A DNA stretch of 64,000 nucleotides from an uncultured Schlesneria sp. (GTDB lineage Bacteria > Planctomycetota > Planctomycetia > Planctomycetales > Planctomycetaceae). Below the pieces are notes generated by a model. The model ran no database searches and was not told where the DNA came from. It saw only the letters and a list, made by a program, of their open reading frames with translations. Of this stretch, positions 53,255 to 63,283 are shown piece after piece (the stretch's first letter is position 1; each line of letters opens with the position of its first letter). The stretch is from assembly GCA_903858935.1 (NCBI GenBank), contig CAIOKO010000140.1:1-64000 (forward strand). Reading direction: 5' to 3'. The position numbers and the translations under genes were made by a program.

Positions 53255-54493
53255 ATGGAGCAGGCTCCTTCCCGGTTTGATGATTTGGGGCTCAGTAAGG
53301 ATTCGTTGTTCTCCGTCAAGAGAGCTGGATTTACTGACCCGAGCGCCATTCAGGCCGCGTTTATCCCCGTCGCTCTCTCCGGTCGCGATTGTATCGGCCA
53401 GGCTCGCACGGGCACCGGCAAGACCGCCGCCTTCGTGCTGCCGATCCTTGATCGGATCGATCTCGACGACCCACGAACGCAAGCGCTCGTTCTGACCCCA
53501 ACACGAGAACTCAGCCAGCAGGTGGCTGACGAGGTGGATCGACTCGCGTTCAAATGCGAAGTGACGACCGCCTGTTGCGTCGGTGGACGGCCGATTCATC
53601 AGCAGATTCGCAAGTTGGAACAAGGTGCGCAGATCGTGATCGGCACACCTGGTCGCGTGATCGATCTGATGGCCCGGCAACTGCTGAAGATGGCCGATCT
53701 GAAAATCGTCGTCATGGACGAAGCCGACCGAATGCTGGATATCGGCTTCCGTCCGGATATCGAAAAGATCTTGCGACAATGTCCGGAAAATCGACAGACT
53801 CTACTGCTGTCCGCGACGTTGCCACCCCCCGTAGAACGACTGGCTCGGCGGTACATGCGCGATCCCGAACGGATTGACGTATCCGCGTCAAACGTCGCAC
53901 ATGCGTCGATTGACCAGTACTACATTACGGTGGATCATCATCGAAAGTTTGGCACGCTGGTCCGATTGCTGGTGCAGGAGCGACCGCAACAAGCAATTGT
54001 GTTTACTCGCACAAAGCGTGGCGCAGAAGAGGTCCATCGACGGTTTGTCGGTCGCCTGCCGAAAATGGCGTTCATTCATGGTGATCTGGCCCAAAGCGCC
54101 AGGGATCGCGTGATGCGGCAATTTCGGGATGGCCAGATCCGGCTGCTGATCGCTACGGATGTCATGGGCCGAGGGATCGATGTCAGCGGAATCTCGCACA
54201 TCATCAATTACGATATCCCGCAGGACTGCGACGACTATGTGCATCGAGTCGGTCGCACGGGACGGCTTTCATCCACTGAAGGACAGGGTGCGGCGATTAC
54301 ATTTGTTGCTCCGGACGAAGGCCAGCAACTGACGAATATCGAAATCCGCATCAACAAGATACTTGAGGCTTACCCGCTGACGGGCATCGATCCGGTCGAA
54401 ACTCGACGCAAGGTGAAGCACATCGACGAGATGCCGCCGCCGATCTCACGCACGCACGAAGTTGACGACGACGACTTCTGGTCAGTCGCTTGA
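53255..54493 (+). CDS. DEAD-box RNA helicase, RhlE-like
   Basis: A 412-residue DEAD-box helicase. Visible motifs: Q-motif Gln33, Walker A ARTGTGKT at 50-57, PTREL, TPGR, VMDEADRM, LSATL, and HRVGRTGR. The C-terminus ends soon after motif VI with a short acidic tail rather than a long basic extension. It remodels RNA, likely in ribosome assembly or RNA turnover. The start at 53255 gives the normal FDDLGLSKDSL opening; a frame from 53183 adds 24 residues unlike the family. No strong ribosome binding site is seen. A terminator follows. Confidence 0.92.
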   Translation: MEQAPSRFDDLGLSKDSLFSVKRAGFTDPSAIQAAFIPVALSGRDCIGQARTGTGKTAAFVLPILDRIDLDDPRTQALVLTPTRELSQQVADEVDRLAFKCEVTTACCVGGRPIHQQIRKLEQGAQIVIGTPGRVIDLMARQLLKMADLKIVVMDEADRMLDIGFRPDIEKILRQCPENRQTLLLSATLPPPVERLARRYMRDPERIDVSASNVAHASIDQYYITVDHHRKFGTLVRLLVQERPQQAIVFTRTKRGAEEVHRRFVGRLPKMAFIHGDLAQSARDRVMRQFRDGQIRLLIATDVMGRGIDVSGISHIINYDIPQDCDDYVHRVGRTGRLSSTEGQGAAITFVAPDEGQQLTNIEIRINKILEAYPLTGIDPVETRRKVKHIDEMPPPISRTHEVDDDDFWSVA

Positions 54494-54562
54494 TCACGCG
54501 TGTTGACATTACGGCGAGATTTTGCCGGTAACAAGCACGATCGTAAGCGACACCTGGCTTGA

Positions 54563-54606
54563 TGGGATGCGTTCCTGTGACAGGAAACGCATCCCACATC
54601 TTTTCT
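54563..54606 (+). terminator. Intrinsic terminator between convergent genes
   Basis: TGGGATGCGTTCCTG pairs with CAGGAAACGCATCCCA, with one bulged base and a TGA loop, and is followed by CATCTTTTCT. It lies 70 bases after the helicase stop and faces the plus strand. Confidence 0.8.
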
Positions 54607-54643
54607 CGAAGTAATGATCCAAGCGGCCAACGCAAGGCTTGAT

Positions 54644-55486
54644 TTAGTCTTCTGAAGGACGTGCCCGGTTCATCCAATGTCCCGAGGAATCCGTTCCGCT
54701 GACCCAGACCCCCTTCTGGTTCCAGCCCAGATGTGCATGCACGTCCGCGGGTGCGTAACGTAAGGTCAGGCCGCATCGACGGCGGCTGGAATCGTTCGCT
54801 TCGGAACCGTGCAACAGGAGGTCTGAGTGAAATGAAACTTCGCCCGCTTTCAGGCAATCATCCACGAAGCGACCGTACTGTTCGACGTTATCGATCGTTT
54901 GATTGAGGACATTGTGTTCGGCGGGATCGCTGGGCCGAAATGTCATTGCACCATAATGATGCGAGCCAGCAACGAATCGCATGCAGGCATTTTCGACATC
55001 GGCATCGTCGATGGCGAGCCAGACAGTGATCGCCTTTGACGGGGTCAGAGGCCAATAACTTGAGTCCTGATGCCAGGCGACTTTTTTCCCGTCGTGCGGC
55101 ATCTTGCAGAAAAAATGCGATCCCCAGCCGATGACATTTTCACCCAGCAGATCGCGAAGACAGGAAGCAATTTTGGCGTTCGTGACAATGTCCCAGACTC
55201 GACCATACTTCAGATGGGCCGAGCTGATTGAATAGCTGTCGCCGCCAGAGGCCACGACTTTCGCAAGCAAATTGTCAAAGTAACTTCGGATACTTTTGAT
55301 CTCGTCATCGGAGTAAATCCGAATTCCCGCGATGTAACCATCGCGATTGAACTGTTCGATTTGAGCGCTGGTGAGCACACGCGGCGATGTGTTCTTTACC
55401 GGATGGAAGCTCAGGTCACGAGGGATATCGGCGAGGTCGGTCTGGTCTAAAACCGCTTTGAATTCGGTCGGTGCAGGAGTTGACAT
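54644..55486 (-). CDS. Phytanoyl-CoA dioxygenase (PhyH) family protein
   Basis: A 280-residue Fe(II)/2-oxoglutarate-dependent dioxygenase. The metal facial triad is His139 and Asp141 in WHQDSSYW and a distal His, probably His226 in LLLHGSEAN. The double-stranded beta-helix is intact and no signal peptide is present. PhyH relatives hydroxylate fatty acyl groups, amino acids or natural products; the substrate cannot be read. AGGAA lies nine bases before the ATG at 55486. The next gene upstream on this strand is the TIGR03123-like protein; a functional link is not evident. Confidence 0.85.
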   Translation of the reverse strand: MSTPAPTEFKAVLDQTDLADIPRDLSFHPVKNTSPRVLTSAQIEQFNRDGYIAGIRIYSDDEIKSIRSYFDNLLAKVVASGGDSYSISSAHLKYGRVWDIVTNAKIASCLRDLLGENVIGWGSHFFCKMPHDGKKVAWHQDSSYWPLTPSKAITVWLAIDDADVENACMRFVAGSHHYGAMTFRPSDPAEHNVLNQTIDNVEQYGRFVDDCLKAGEVSFHSDLLLHGSEANDSSRRRCGLTLRYAPADVHAHLGWNQKGVWVSGTDSSGHWMNRARPSED

Positions 55487-55688
55487 GCTGGCGATTCCTA
55501 CGGGTGTAAAACGACATCAGGCAAAATCAGATTATATTCCGCAAGGCCTTCAACCAGAAGTCAGACTCGTTTCGAACTCGTATGATCCAAGTCGTGCGCA
55601 TCCTTTACACTGCATCCCCTGAGTTTCTGCAACGCAGAGGGAAACTGTGGTTCCTTTCGCGAAAGCTGAATCTCCGATTCTCGCCCAT

Positions 55689-56756
55689 TCATCGATGCGA
55701 TTCTGATGCCAGTTGTGCGACGGCATAGGCACAGGCGGCTTCAGCGATTCCGGATGAGAATTGTTCGGCGAGCGATATCACGGTTGCATCCTTCGTCTTT
55801 CGGTTCTCCTGGATTAACTGACGAGCGAGAAATGAACCTGATCCCGACACGATGATCGTTGAGCAGGGTAACGAAAGTCGATTGAGCACTCGTTCAAGCG
55901 ACCCTGCAAGTCGCTGTCGCTGGACGTCAGCAAGGAACCGGGCCATTTGGACGGCCTGCTCGAATGAGACCTCATCCCGGTCGCAGCACAGCATCCTCAC
56001 AATGCGATCGTGGGCCGCCTGCTTCGTAGCGGGCTTTCCGTTTGCGGTATCCAGTTCTTGCGAATTTTCAGCAATGTCCCCCAGCAGCAGATGAACGTCC
56101 AGAGTTGTGGCGAAAACCTCTGAAGCGAGTGAGCAATATCCATTTTGAAAGGGAACGCTATGAGCCACGGCGCATAGCGGTGTGCGGCTGACCCCAGAAT
56201 AAGACAATTCACCGCTTTGCAGTCGACTGACATCGGTCAGACCCAAGGGAACAGGTTTGCCATCTTTAAATGGAATGATATCTGTGGTCGTGGTGCCGAT
56301 ATCGATCAGTACTCCGCTGCCACTTGGAGCAAACTTCATCGACCAGGTGGCAAGCGCATGCCAATTCGCCGCAGCGACTCGCATCGTCGACGCTCGCGCT
56401 TCGTCGGGATTCACGAACTGACCATCAGTAGTCCAAGTCCTCAAATTCGATCGCGGGGTCTGCTCTGATGAGTTACAGGCAACCGACCGACCGGAGAGAG
56501 AGACATTGATGCAGGTCTCGACTGCATCAATAATAAAACGGACCCCTTCGGACTTCGTTGAAAAGCAGTCCGCCAACTCTGCCGTCATCGTCAATGCAAG
56601 ACGTTGCGTTTGCGGGAAAGACTTAAGAATCGAAGCAATCTGATCCTTGAGCTGTTCAGGCTGACGCCAGATTGCAAACGGGCGACTGACAGCACGACCC
56701 GTTGCGTCCGCGGCTTTAATATTTGCTCCACCGATATCAAGACCGAGAATCGTCAT
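55689..56756 (-). CDS. H4MPT/methanofuran-pathway protein (TIGR03123, MfnF-like)
   Basis: A 355-residue member of the hydantoinase/oxoprolinase-like, ASKHA-fold group that in H4MPT-using bacteria and methanogens is known as TIGR03123. The first phosphate loop is GLDIGGANIKAAD near the start and the second is VLIDIGTTTTDIIPF mid-protein; ESHR closes the sequence. In methanogens MfnF joins two precursors in methanofuran synthesis, and planctomycetes carry H4MPT-linked one-carbon genes scattered in the genome. The ATG at 56756 begins the domain; a longer frame to 56978 is not supported. No other H4MPT gene is adjacent. Confidence 0.75.
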   Translation of the reverse strand: MTILGLDIGGANIKAADATGRAVSRPFAIWRQPEQLKDQIASILKSFPQTQRLALTMTAELADCFSTKSEGVRFIIDAVETCINVSLSGRSVACNSSEQTPRSNLRTWTTDGQFVNPDEARASTMRVAAANWHALATWSMKFAPSGSGVLIDIGTTTTDIIPFKDGKPVPLGLTDVSRLQSGELSYSGVSRTPLCAVAHSVPFQNGYCSLASEVFATTLDVHLLLGDIAENSQELDTANGKPATKQAAHDRIVRMLCCDRDEVSFEQAVQMARFLADVQRQRLAGSLERVLNRLSLPCSTIIVSGSGSFLARQLIQENRKTKDATVISLAEQFSSGIAEAACAYAVAQLASESHR

Positions 56757-57007
56757 CTGTTCGATCGCCTCAGTTTTTGGGTTCGAAGACAAACGTCGAA
56801 CCACCGCCGCCGTTGGAGCCATGCGACTGGAATCAGGTTGGACTGGTCGATATTCAATATGTGTGATGAATACGAATAACACAGGACAAGCAATCCTCGC
56901 AACCCAGAGACATTGAACAACGTGATCCGACTTCGTCTTGTGATCGTTGATCCTTCTCCCGTACGATGTTCGCAACACTTAAGTTCCTTTTAGCGCAGGA
57001 AGCGTCC

Positions 57008-58255
57008 ATGCATTGTTTGATCGTTGAGACATGCGGCTTTCGCAAAAACAGGGATCGACAGCCGAATAGTGATTCTTCAAGCAAAGCCTCCGTGAATTCA
57101 CCAGAGGTCGTCTCTGTCGTCCTTTCTCAATTGACGGTCAGCGTTACTCTTGGGTTGTTGCTGATCAGCAATCTCGCCTTGGGACAGACTTTGACACGGC
57201 CCGTGCGACCGGGCGATTCGTCGTTAACGAAAGACAAACCGGCAACACCCAAAAAAGCAAACACGATCAATACGGTGATCGAGTTTGAATTGCTGCAGAC
57301 CGAAGGTGGCGGGGGCCTGCATGGACAGCAATGGTTAAAAGTCCTGGAGCCACTGGACGTATCACTGCGAGTTCGTAAACCCATCCTGGGTGACAAACCG
57401 GAAATGAAGGAACGAGAAGCAGGCAAAACTCGATACGTGACTGCAATCGGCACGCTCGATCGTTCCGGTAATCTCGTGTTCCCTGATCGATCCTTTGCCC
57501 TCAGTGATGCGACGAAACTTAAAGAATGGATCAACGAATTGCGGACATACGGGGTCAAGGGAACGCCGGTGGGAAAGTCGCTATGGGGATTAAGCGAGGA
57601 ACAATTCGCGAGCCTGTTTGATGGCTTACTCAAAAAGGTTGACTTTGAGACGGAAAACCTGCCCTTGAAGCAGGCTGTGACGAAGTTACCCCTTCCGTCG
57701 GAGTTTCCAGTACGCTGGAATTCCGATGCGGTCGACAAACTTGCCAGACTCGGAGAACAGGCTCGTGTAAGACAAGAATTAAAAGGTTTCAGCGCGGCGC
57801 TTGCACTGGCTTTGTCATTGAGCGACAACGGCTTCGGGTTTCGCCCAAACCGAACTCCTTCGGGAGTCATCGAGCTATTGATTGAGCCACGGAACACGAA
57901 GCTGGAACAATGGCCGATCGGTTGGCCGGTGCAGAAAGCCACTTTTAAAGCAGCACCGAAGCTTTACGCAATGGTTCCGATCGAACTGGCGGACGTCGAA
58001 CTGTCAGATGTTCTGACGGCCATCTCGGAACTCGCAGAAACCCCAATCCTGATCGATTACGCCGAGCTGGAAGCAAGGCAGATCGATCTGGAAAAAATCA
58101 AAGTTTCGTTCCCTCGCAAAATGACCACATGGAGCCTTGCGCTACGCCAGCTCGTTGTTCCTAAGCGATTGACTCGCGAGCTGTGGCAGGACGAAGCGGG
58201 ACGAGTCTTTGTGTGGATCACCACAACGCGAGCCGGTCGCGCGAAGGATGAATGA
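57008..58255 (+). CDS. Exported protein with STN/secretin-like C-terminal region
   Basis: A 415-residue protein of unrecognised family. An N-terminal hydrophobic segment ([15 protein letters not shown]) looks like a signal peptide after a long cytoplasmic start. The last 90 residues ([20 protein letters not shown], then ETPILIDY and [12 protein letters not shown]) have the alternating pattern of STN or secretin-N domains that bind partners in the envelope. A central part has a charged helical stretch. AGGAAG lies before the ATG. Its stop overlaps the ATG of the DUF692 gene (ATGA), which is evidence for a shared function. It has only two Cys, both near the N-terminus, so it is not an obvious DUF692 substrate. 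Confidence 0.65.
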   Translation: MHCLIVETCGFRKNRDRQPNSDSSSKASVNSPEVVSVVLSQLTVSVTLGLLLISNLALGQTLTRPVRPGDSSLTKDKPATPKKANTINTVIEFELLQTEGGGGLHGQQWLKVLEPLDVSLRVRKPILGDKPEMKEREAGKTRYVTAIGTLDRSGNLVFPDRSFALSDATKLKEWINELRTYGVKGTPVGKSLWGLSEEQFASLFDGLLKKVDFETENLPLKQAVTKLPLPSEFPVRWNSDAVDKLARLGEQARVRQELKGFSAALALALSLSDNGFGFRPNRTPSGVIELLIEPRNTKLEQWPIGWPVQKATFKAAPKLYAMVPIELADVELSDVLTAISELAETPILIDYAELEARQIDLEKIKVSFPRKMTTWSLALRQLVVPKRLTRELWQDEAGRVFVWITTTRAGRAKDE

Positions 58256-59181
58256 TGCTCAGTCGACTTGGGTATGAGAATCTCGGTCTTGGGGTCGGCC
58301 TCAGATCGGTTCATTTCGATCACATACTGAAGCAGAACCCGCTCGTCGATTGGTTTGAAGTGATTTCCGAGAATTACATGGACTCACAAGGACGTCCAAG
58401 GTACGTGTTAGAACAAATTGCCGAAAGATATCCAATCGTGATGCATGGCGTGTCGCTGTCGATTGGCAGTACTGAACCACTGGACTTTGATTATCTCAGA
58501 AAGCTGAAACGACTGGCAATGGCCATTGATGCCCGGTGGATTTCAGACCATGTCTGTTGGACTGGTGTCGCCGGGATTAATACACATGATCTCTTACCAC
58601 TTCCCTACAATGAAGAATCGCTGCAGCACGTTATAGATCGAGTTTCAATCGTTCAAGATGTTCTCGAGCGGCCGCTTGTCCTGGAAAATCCAAGCAGTTA
58701 TGTGACGTTTGTTGCATCGACGATGAGTGAAGCCGAATTTATCGCTCGCCTTGCCGATGAGGCTGACTGTGGATTACTTCTTGACGTCAATAACGTCTTT
58801 GTTTCGGCCAAAAACCATGATTTCGATCCGGTGGAATATTTGCGATCGATGCCGCATGAGCGTGTCGTCCAGATGCATCTTGCAGGACACACTAATTGCG
58901 GTACGCATTTGATTGATACTCACGATGGCCCCGTGATCGATCCGGTCTGGGAGCTGTTTCGACTTGCTCATGGATCTACAGGCGGCGTTTCAACGCTTCT
59001 CGAATGGGACGCGAGCATTCCCGAATTCCCAATCGTTCACCAAGAGGTGCTGAAGGCCAAACGAGTCGTCGCCGATGTTCTGTCAGGCTCGCCTGACTTT
59101 TCAGGTTTCACAGTGGCCTCAAATCAACGGCAGAACATCGTACCCCACCCGTCAATCATGACGACAGCCGATGTCGAATAA
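58252..59181 (+). CDS. DUF692 (MNIO) multinuclear iron oxidase-like enzyme
   Basis: A 309-residue TIM-barrel protein of DUF692, now called MNIO. Likely metal ligands are His65 in MHGVSLSIG, Asp99/His100 in SDHVCW, Glu145 in LENPSSY, Asp179/Asn180 in LLLDVNNV, His209 and His213 in MHLAGH, and Asp222/His224 in DTHDGP, with Glu251 in LEWD. All appear intact. MNIO enzymes modify cysteines in RiPP precursors together with a DUF2063 protein; no DUF2063 gene, precursor or bufferin-type peptide is visible next to this one. Translation is coupled to the exported protein upstream (ATGA). The product is therefore open. Confidence 0.85.
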   Translation: MMLSRLGYENLGLGVGLRSVHFDHILKQNPLVDWFEVISENYMDSQGRPRYVLEQIAERYPIVMHGVSLSIGSTEPLDFDYLRKLKRLAMAIDARWISDHVCWTGVAGINTHDLLPLPYNEESLQHVIDRVSIVQDVLERPLVLENPSSYVTFVASTMSEAEFIARLADEADCGLLLDVNNVFVSAKNHDFDPVEYLRSMPHERVVQMHLAGHTNCGTHLIDTHDGPVIDPVWELFRLAHGSTGGVSTLLEWDASIPEFPIVHQEVLKAKRVVADVLSGSPDFSGFTVASNQRQNIVPHPSIMTTADVE

Positions 59182-59216
59182 CCCTGTGGCTTTCTTTTAA
59201 AGCATTGAAAAAGAAA

Positions 59217-59245
59217 CGAAGCCCGACTGAGTAAGTCGGGCTTCG
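59217..59245 (-). terminator. Intrinsic terminator of ahcY
   Basis: CGAAGCCCGACT pairs with AGTCGGGCTTCG around a GAGTA loop; a 12-bp perfect stem. On the minus strand it is followed by TTTCTTTTTCAA, the expected T-rich tail for transcripts of the ahcY gene. Confidence 0.85.
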
Positions 59246-59378
59246 TGAAGTTCATCGTCGCCGAGAAAAATGAGGTAGTGATGTCAAAACCAACTCAGTC
59301 ATCTCTTCGTTCGAGGTATTGAAACACTTGGTTTTAAAGGCCTGAGGTTTCGTAAACGTCAACTTCAAGCGCTCAAGC

Positions 59379-60773
59379 TTAGTAGCGGTAGTGGTCTGGC
59401 TTGAACGGACCACTGATTGGCAGCCCCAGATATTGTGCCTGCTTTTCCGTGAGCTTCGAGAGTTTGACACCAATCTTTTCGAGGTGAAGTCGAGCAACTT
59501 CTTCGTCAAGCTCTTTTGGCAGACGGTGAACACCGACTTCGTACTTGCTGGCATTGTCCCAGAGGGCGAGTTGAGCGAGAACCTGGTTCGTGAAGCTGTT
59601 GGACATCACGAACGAAGGATGGCCGGTCGCACAACCGAGGTTGACGAGTCGTCCTTGAGCCAGCAGGATCACGCTTCGGCCGGTGTCTTTGAATGTATAT
59701 CGATCAACCGCACCGACTTCACTTGGCTTGACGTTAACCTTTGTGGCTTTGCCGTTCTTGACCTGAGCTTCCAGCCAGGCGACGTCAATTTCGAGGTCAA
59801 AGTGTCCGATGTTACAGATGATCGCGTCGTTAGGCATCTTGACGATATGCTCGCCGAGAACAATGTCACAGCAGCCGGTCGTTGTTACGAAGATGTTGCC
59901 TTGGGCTGCGGCATCTTCCATCGTCGTGACTTCAAATCCTTCCATGGCGGCTTGAAGAGCACAAATCGGATCGATTTCAGTGACGATCACTCGAGCACCG
60001 TAACGCTGCATCGAAATTGCACAACCCTTACCGACGTCGCCGTAACCAGCAACGACACAGACCTTGCCTGCGAGCATCACGTCTGTGGCTCGCTTAATTC
60101 CGTCGGCCAAAGATTCGCGACATCCATAGAGATTGTCGAATTTGCTCTTGGTGACGGAGTCATTTACGTTGATCGCGGGAACCTTGAGTTCGCCTCGCTC
60201 ATGCATTTGAACCAGACGATGCACACCCGTCGTCGTTTCTTCGCTTAAACCCTTGATTTCCTTCAACAACTCAGGAAATTTTTGATGCACCATTGACGTC
60301 AAATCACCCCCGTCGTCGAGGATCATATTGAGCGGCTTACCGTCAGCGAAAAAGAGTGTTTGCTCAATACACCAGTCGAATTCTTCGTTGGTCATCCCCT
60401 TCCACGCATAGACAGGAATGCCTGCCGCTGCAATAGCGGCGGCAGCGTGGTCTTGTGTCGAGAAGATGTTGCAGCTGCTCCAAGTGACTTCGGCACCGAG
60501 GGCTGTCAGTGTTTCGATCAGCACGGCGGTTTGGATCGTCATGTGAAGGCACCCGGCAATCCGAGCACCCTTAAGAGGCTTCGACTTGCCGTACTTTTCT
60601 CGCAACGACATCAAGCCAGGCATTTCGTTTTCAGCGATTTCAATCTCTTTGCGACCAAATTCCGCAAGTCCGATGTCCTTCACTTTATATGGAAGACGCT
60701 TAGAATTGACGGCAGAGTTTGCGGTTTTTGTGGCGTCAGAACTTTTTGGCTTAGTCGCTTCAACGGTCGACAT
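59379..60773 (-). CDS. ahcY: Adenosylhomocysteinase
   Basis: A 464-residue SAH hydrolase of normal length. It splits S-adenosylhomocysteine to adenosine and homocysteine with bound NAD. Motifs seen: [51 protein letters not shown], the NAD-binding [10 protein letters not shown], and the C-terminal [10 protein letters not shown] lid. AAGGA precedes the ATG with ideal spacing. The gene diverges from metF across a 460-base spacer, so the two methionine-cycle genes may share regulation. I looked for a SAH riboswitch in the leader and could not recognise one. Confidence 0.96.
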   Translation of the reverse strand: MSTVEATKPKSSDATKTANSAVNSKRLPYKVKDIGLAEFGRKEIEIAENEMPGLMSLREKYGKSKPLKGARIAGCLHMTIQTAVLIETLTALGAEVTWSSCNIFSTQDHAAAAIAAAGIPVYAWKGMTNEEFDWCIEQTLFFADGKPLNMILDDGGDLTSMVHQKFPELLKEIKGLSEETTTGVHRLVQMHERGELKVPAINVNDSVTKSKFDNLYGCRESLADGIKRATDVMLAGKVCVVAGYGDVGKGCAISMQRYGARVIVTEIDPICALQAAMEGFEVTTMEDAAAQGNIFVTTTGCCDIVLGEHIVKMPNDAIICNIGHFDLEIDVAWLEAQVKNGKATKVNVKPSEVGAVDRYTFKDTGRSVILLAQGRLVNLGCATGHPSFVMSNSFTNQVLAQLALWDNASKYEVGVHRLPKELDEEVARLHLEKIGVKLSKLTEKQAQYLGLPISGPFKPDHYRY

Positions 60774-61233
60774 TTCGACATTCCTTCTAGGCTTACGTTA
60801 ACTCGGGCTATTTCTACGTGAAAACCCGAAAATCATGATCGGGACGTGAAGAATACATTCTACAACTCGACAAGAACAAACCTGCATCTGTCAAGTATGG
60901 GGATCGTGTCGCCGATCAACTGTCACAATAGTATAGCCGCATCGGCAATCAAAGTCTTCCGAACGCAACAAGGATTGTCGGTGAAGAAAAATTCACACGT
61001 TCGTTCGAGTAAAAAGCACAGGTGATTCAACTCTCCGTAATTGTTTAAAATCTTTGATTGTATGCATTTACTTGGAAGACTGGATTGCTTCACTCGATTT
61101 GAAAATCTTTCGTTGTGGCTCTTACCGCGTTTTTTGGCAGTCGGCGTTGTTTCGGTCAATCAATAATGCTGGCAGATTGAAGGATGATCGCTTACTCTCG
61201 TGGATATCAGTCTTTCGAAAGGGAATCTGCAGC
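60774..61233. other. Divergent spacer between ahcY and metF
   Basis: This 460-base region should hold the promoters of two methionine-cycle genes. I found no riboswitch fold that I could support and no clear operator. A TTGACA stands on the ahcY strand (60891-60896 region) without a well-placed -10. The longer frame before metF (from 61054) has a non-coding look. Confidence 0.4.
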
Positions 61234-62121
61234 ATGGCAAGTAGCACCGTTGTTCGGATGCAAGACGTTTATTCTGGCGGTCGATTTGGGCTGTCAATTG
61301 AGATCTTTCCGCCCAAAACCGAAGAAGGAGACGAAGCGCTCCGTCAAACCCTGAGCGAAATAATCCCATTTGGGCCGGCTTTTGTCTCGTGTACCTATGG
61401 TGCTGGAGGCTCAACAAGCAAAAGAACGGTGGAATGGTGCAAGGAAATCCAAGAACGGTTCCATACGACGTCGACGGCGCATTTCACTTGTGTTGGCAGC
61501 ACCCGGGATCAGCTGATCGAGTGGTTGCGTTTCGCTTGGTCGGCCGGAATTCGGAATATCATGGCGCTTCGCGGAGATGCTCCTGCAGGTCAGACCGAAT
61601 TTCATGCAATCACTGGCGGGCTCAACCACGCCAACGAACTCGTTAGCCTGATTCGTGAGCACTTCCCTGGGATGGGGATTGGTGTTGCGGGCTACCCGGA
61701 AAAACATCCGGAATCACCGAGCCTGGATATCGACTTCGAAAATCTGGTCCGGAAGGTACGATGCGGTGCGGATGCAATTTTTACTCAACTTTTCTTCGAT
61801 AACACAAGCTTTTTTCGCTTTCGCGATCGCGTGAATCGCAGCGAACTGGGTGTGCCACTCATTCCTGGTATCATGCCAATCACGGAATTCGCTCGAATCC
61901 AGCGAATCACTTCCATGTGTGGAGCAATGATGCCGCAGTCATTAGCTGCCAGACTTGAAGCAGCAAAAGACAATAAGGAAGACCAGTATAAAATTGGTGT
62001 TGAGTTCGCAATTGGACAATGCCGTGAACTGATCGATCAAGGAGTCAACGGTATTCACTTTTACATTTTGAATAAGAGCCATGCGGGTCGTGAGATCCTC
62101 AATGGTCTAGGTTTTTCATGA
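61234..62121 (+). CDS. metF: 5,10-methylenetetrahydrofolate reductase
   Basis: A 295-residue MetF, the usual bacterial length. The catalytic Glu is in SIEIFPPKTEEG, and the folate/FAD-binding pattern continues through CTYGAGGST, NIMALRGDAP, GVAGYPEKHPESP and TQLFFDN. It reduces methylene-THF to methyl-THF for methionine synthesis. The ATG at 61234 has AAGGGA about eleven bases upstream; a longer frame from 61054 is rejected for lack of similarity. The stop overlaps the start of rlmN (ATGA), so translation is coupled. Confidence 0.93.
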   Translation: MASSTVVRMQDVYSGGRFGLSIEIFPPKTEEGDEALRQTLSEIIPFGPAFVSCTYGAGGSTSKRTVEWCKEIQERFHTTSTAHFTCVGSTRDQLIEWLRFAWSAGIRNIMALRGDAPAGQTEFHAITGGLNHANELVSLIREHFPGMGIGVAGYPEKHPESPSLDIDFENLVRKVRCGADAIFTQLFFDNTSFFRFRDRVNRSELGVPLIPGIMPITEFARIQRITSMCGAMMPQSLAARLEAAKDNKEDQYKIGVEFAIGQCRELIDQGVNGIHFYILNKSHAGREILNGLGFS

Positions 62122-63194
62122 CTCCACTTCCGCTCGTTGGAACGTCGGCAATAAAGCCTCGTGTCTATGAACTTGATGCCGCAGGGTTGGCGGCATGGTG
62201 TGAAGCCGCAGGATTTCCGGCGTATCGAGCCGAACAGATCAGACGGTGGATCTTCGGCCGCAGGGCGAACGACTTTGCCGAAATGCATGATGTTCCCGCT
62301 GCATTGCGGACCGCTCTGTCAAATGACTTTTCGTTATTCCCTGCTCGACGTGCACAGCACCAGGTTGCAAGCGATCGAACGGAAAAACTGCTCCTTGAAC
62401 TTCACGATGGGCAGTTTATCGAGTGCGTGTTGATGCGCGAGACTGATCGGCGGACTATTTGCATTTCGACACAAGTTGGCTGTGCAATGGGGTGTGTCTT
62501 TTGTGCCAGTGGGCTTTTAGGACTGAAGCGGAATTTGACGACCGGCGAAATTTTGGAGCAAGTGCTGCGACTTGATCGATTGCTCCAAAAGGGTGAGCAA
62601 ATTACGAATGTCGTCGTCATGGGAATCGGTGAGCCGCTTGCCAATCTTAAGTCACTTATTCCCGCACTCGATACTCTCAACGAAAAGGGTGGCCTTGGAC
62701 TTGGAGCTCGACGGATCACAATCTCCACGGTTGGTTTGCCAGAAAAAATTCGCGAACTGGCGCAGCTTGGCAAGCAATACAATCTGGCAGTTTCGCTTCA
62801 CGCTCCAAACGATGAAATACGTGATCGACTTGTTCCGGTCAACGACAAGATTGGCATCGATGCAATCCTCGACGCGGCGGATGACTATTTCACAATCACT
62901 GGCCGTCGAGTCACATACGAGTACGTGCTTTTGTCGGGTGTCAATGATGAACCACAGCACGCTCGGCAATTGGCAAAGCGACTGCAGTCGAGAATTGCGC
63001 ATGTTAACCTGATACCAATGAACGGTGTCTCAGAACTGGAATTCGTTGCCCCTACAGCACCGCGCACAGTCGAGTTTGTGCAGGTTCTTGAATCCTTTGG
63101 CATCCCCGCTACGGTTCGGAAACGCAAGGGAGCTGACATCGACGCGGCGTGCGGCCAATTGAGATTGGCGCAAGAACGTGAAGCCACTGTTTAA
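62118..63194 (+). CDS. rlmN: 23S rRNA/tRNA adenine C2-methyltransferase RlmN
   Basis: A 358-residue radical SAM enzyme. The 4Fe-4S motif CAMGCVFC has Cys122, Cys126 and Cys129; the catalytic Cys of the C-terminal part is in DAACGQLR. The N-terminal accessory domain (LAAWCEAAGFPAYRAEQIRR) is typical. It methylates A2503 of 23S rRNA and A37 of some tRNAs by way of a methylated Cys. It begins inside the metF stop (ATGA), so metF and rlmN form one unit; both use the methionine/SAM economy, but a direct link is not established. Confidence 0.95.
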   Translation: MTPLPLVGTSAIKPRVYELDAAGLAAWCEAAGFPAYRAEQIRRWIFGRRANDFAEMHDVPAALRTALSNDFSLFPARRAQHQVASDRTEKLLLELHDGQFIECVLMRETDRRTICISTQVGCAMGCVFCASGLLGLKRNLTTGEILEQVLRLDRLLQKGEQITNVVVMGIGEPLANLKSLIPALDTLNEKGGLGLGARRITISTVGLPEKIRELAQLGKQYNLAVSLHAPNDEIRDRLVPVNDKIGIDAILDAADDYFTITGRRVTYEYVLLSGVNDEPQHARQLAKRLQSRIAHVNLIPMNGVSELEFVAPTAPRTVEFVQVLESFGIPATVRKRKGADIDAACGQLRLAQEREATV

Positions 63195-63283
63195 ATCGAT
63201 TCTGATCATTCGCATTGGCGATCGTTGATTTCTATTATGTTCCCTGACAGGTTCTGCTCTTCATTCCTGAAATGGGACGCATC

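Noticed and set aside
57008-58255. The coupled exported protein as the MNIO substrate of RiPP type
   Set aside because: It is too long and lacks a Cys-rich C-terminal core; kept only as a weak possibility in the findings.
60774-61000. A SAH riboswitch upstream of ahcY
   Set aside because: The conserved core of the SAH riboswitch could not be found on the minus strand.
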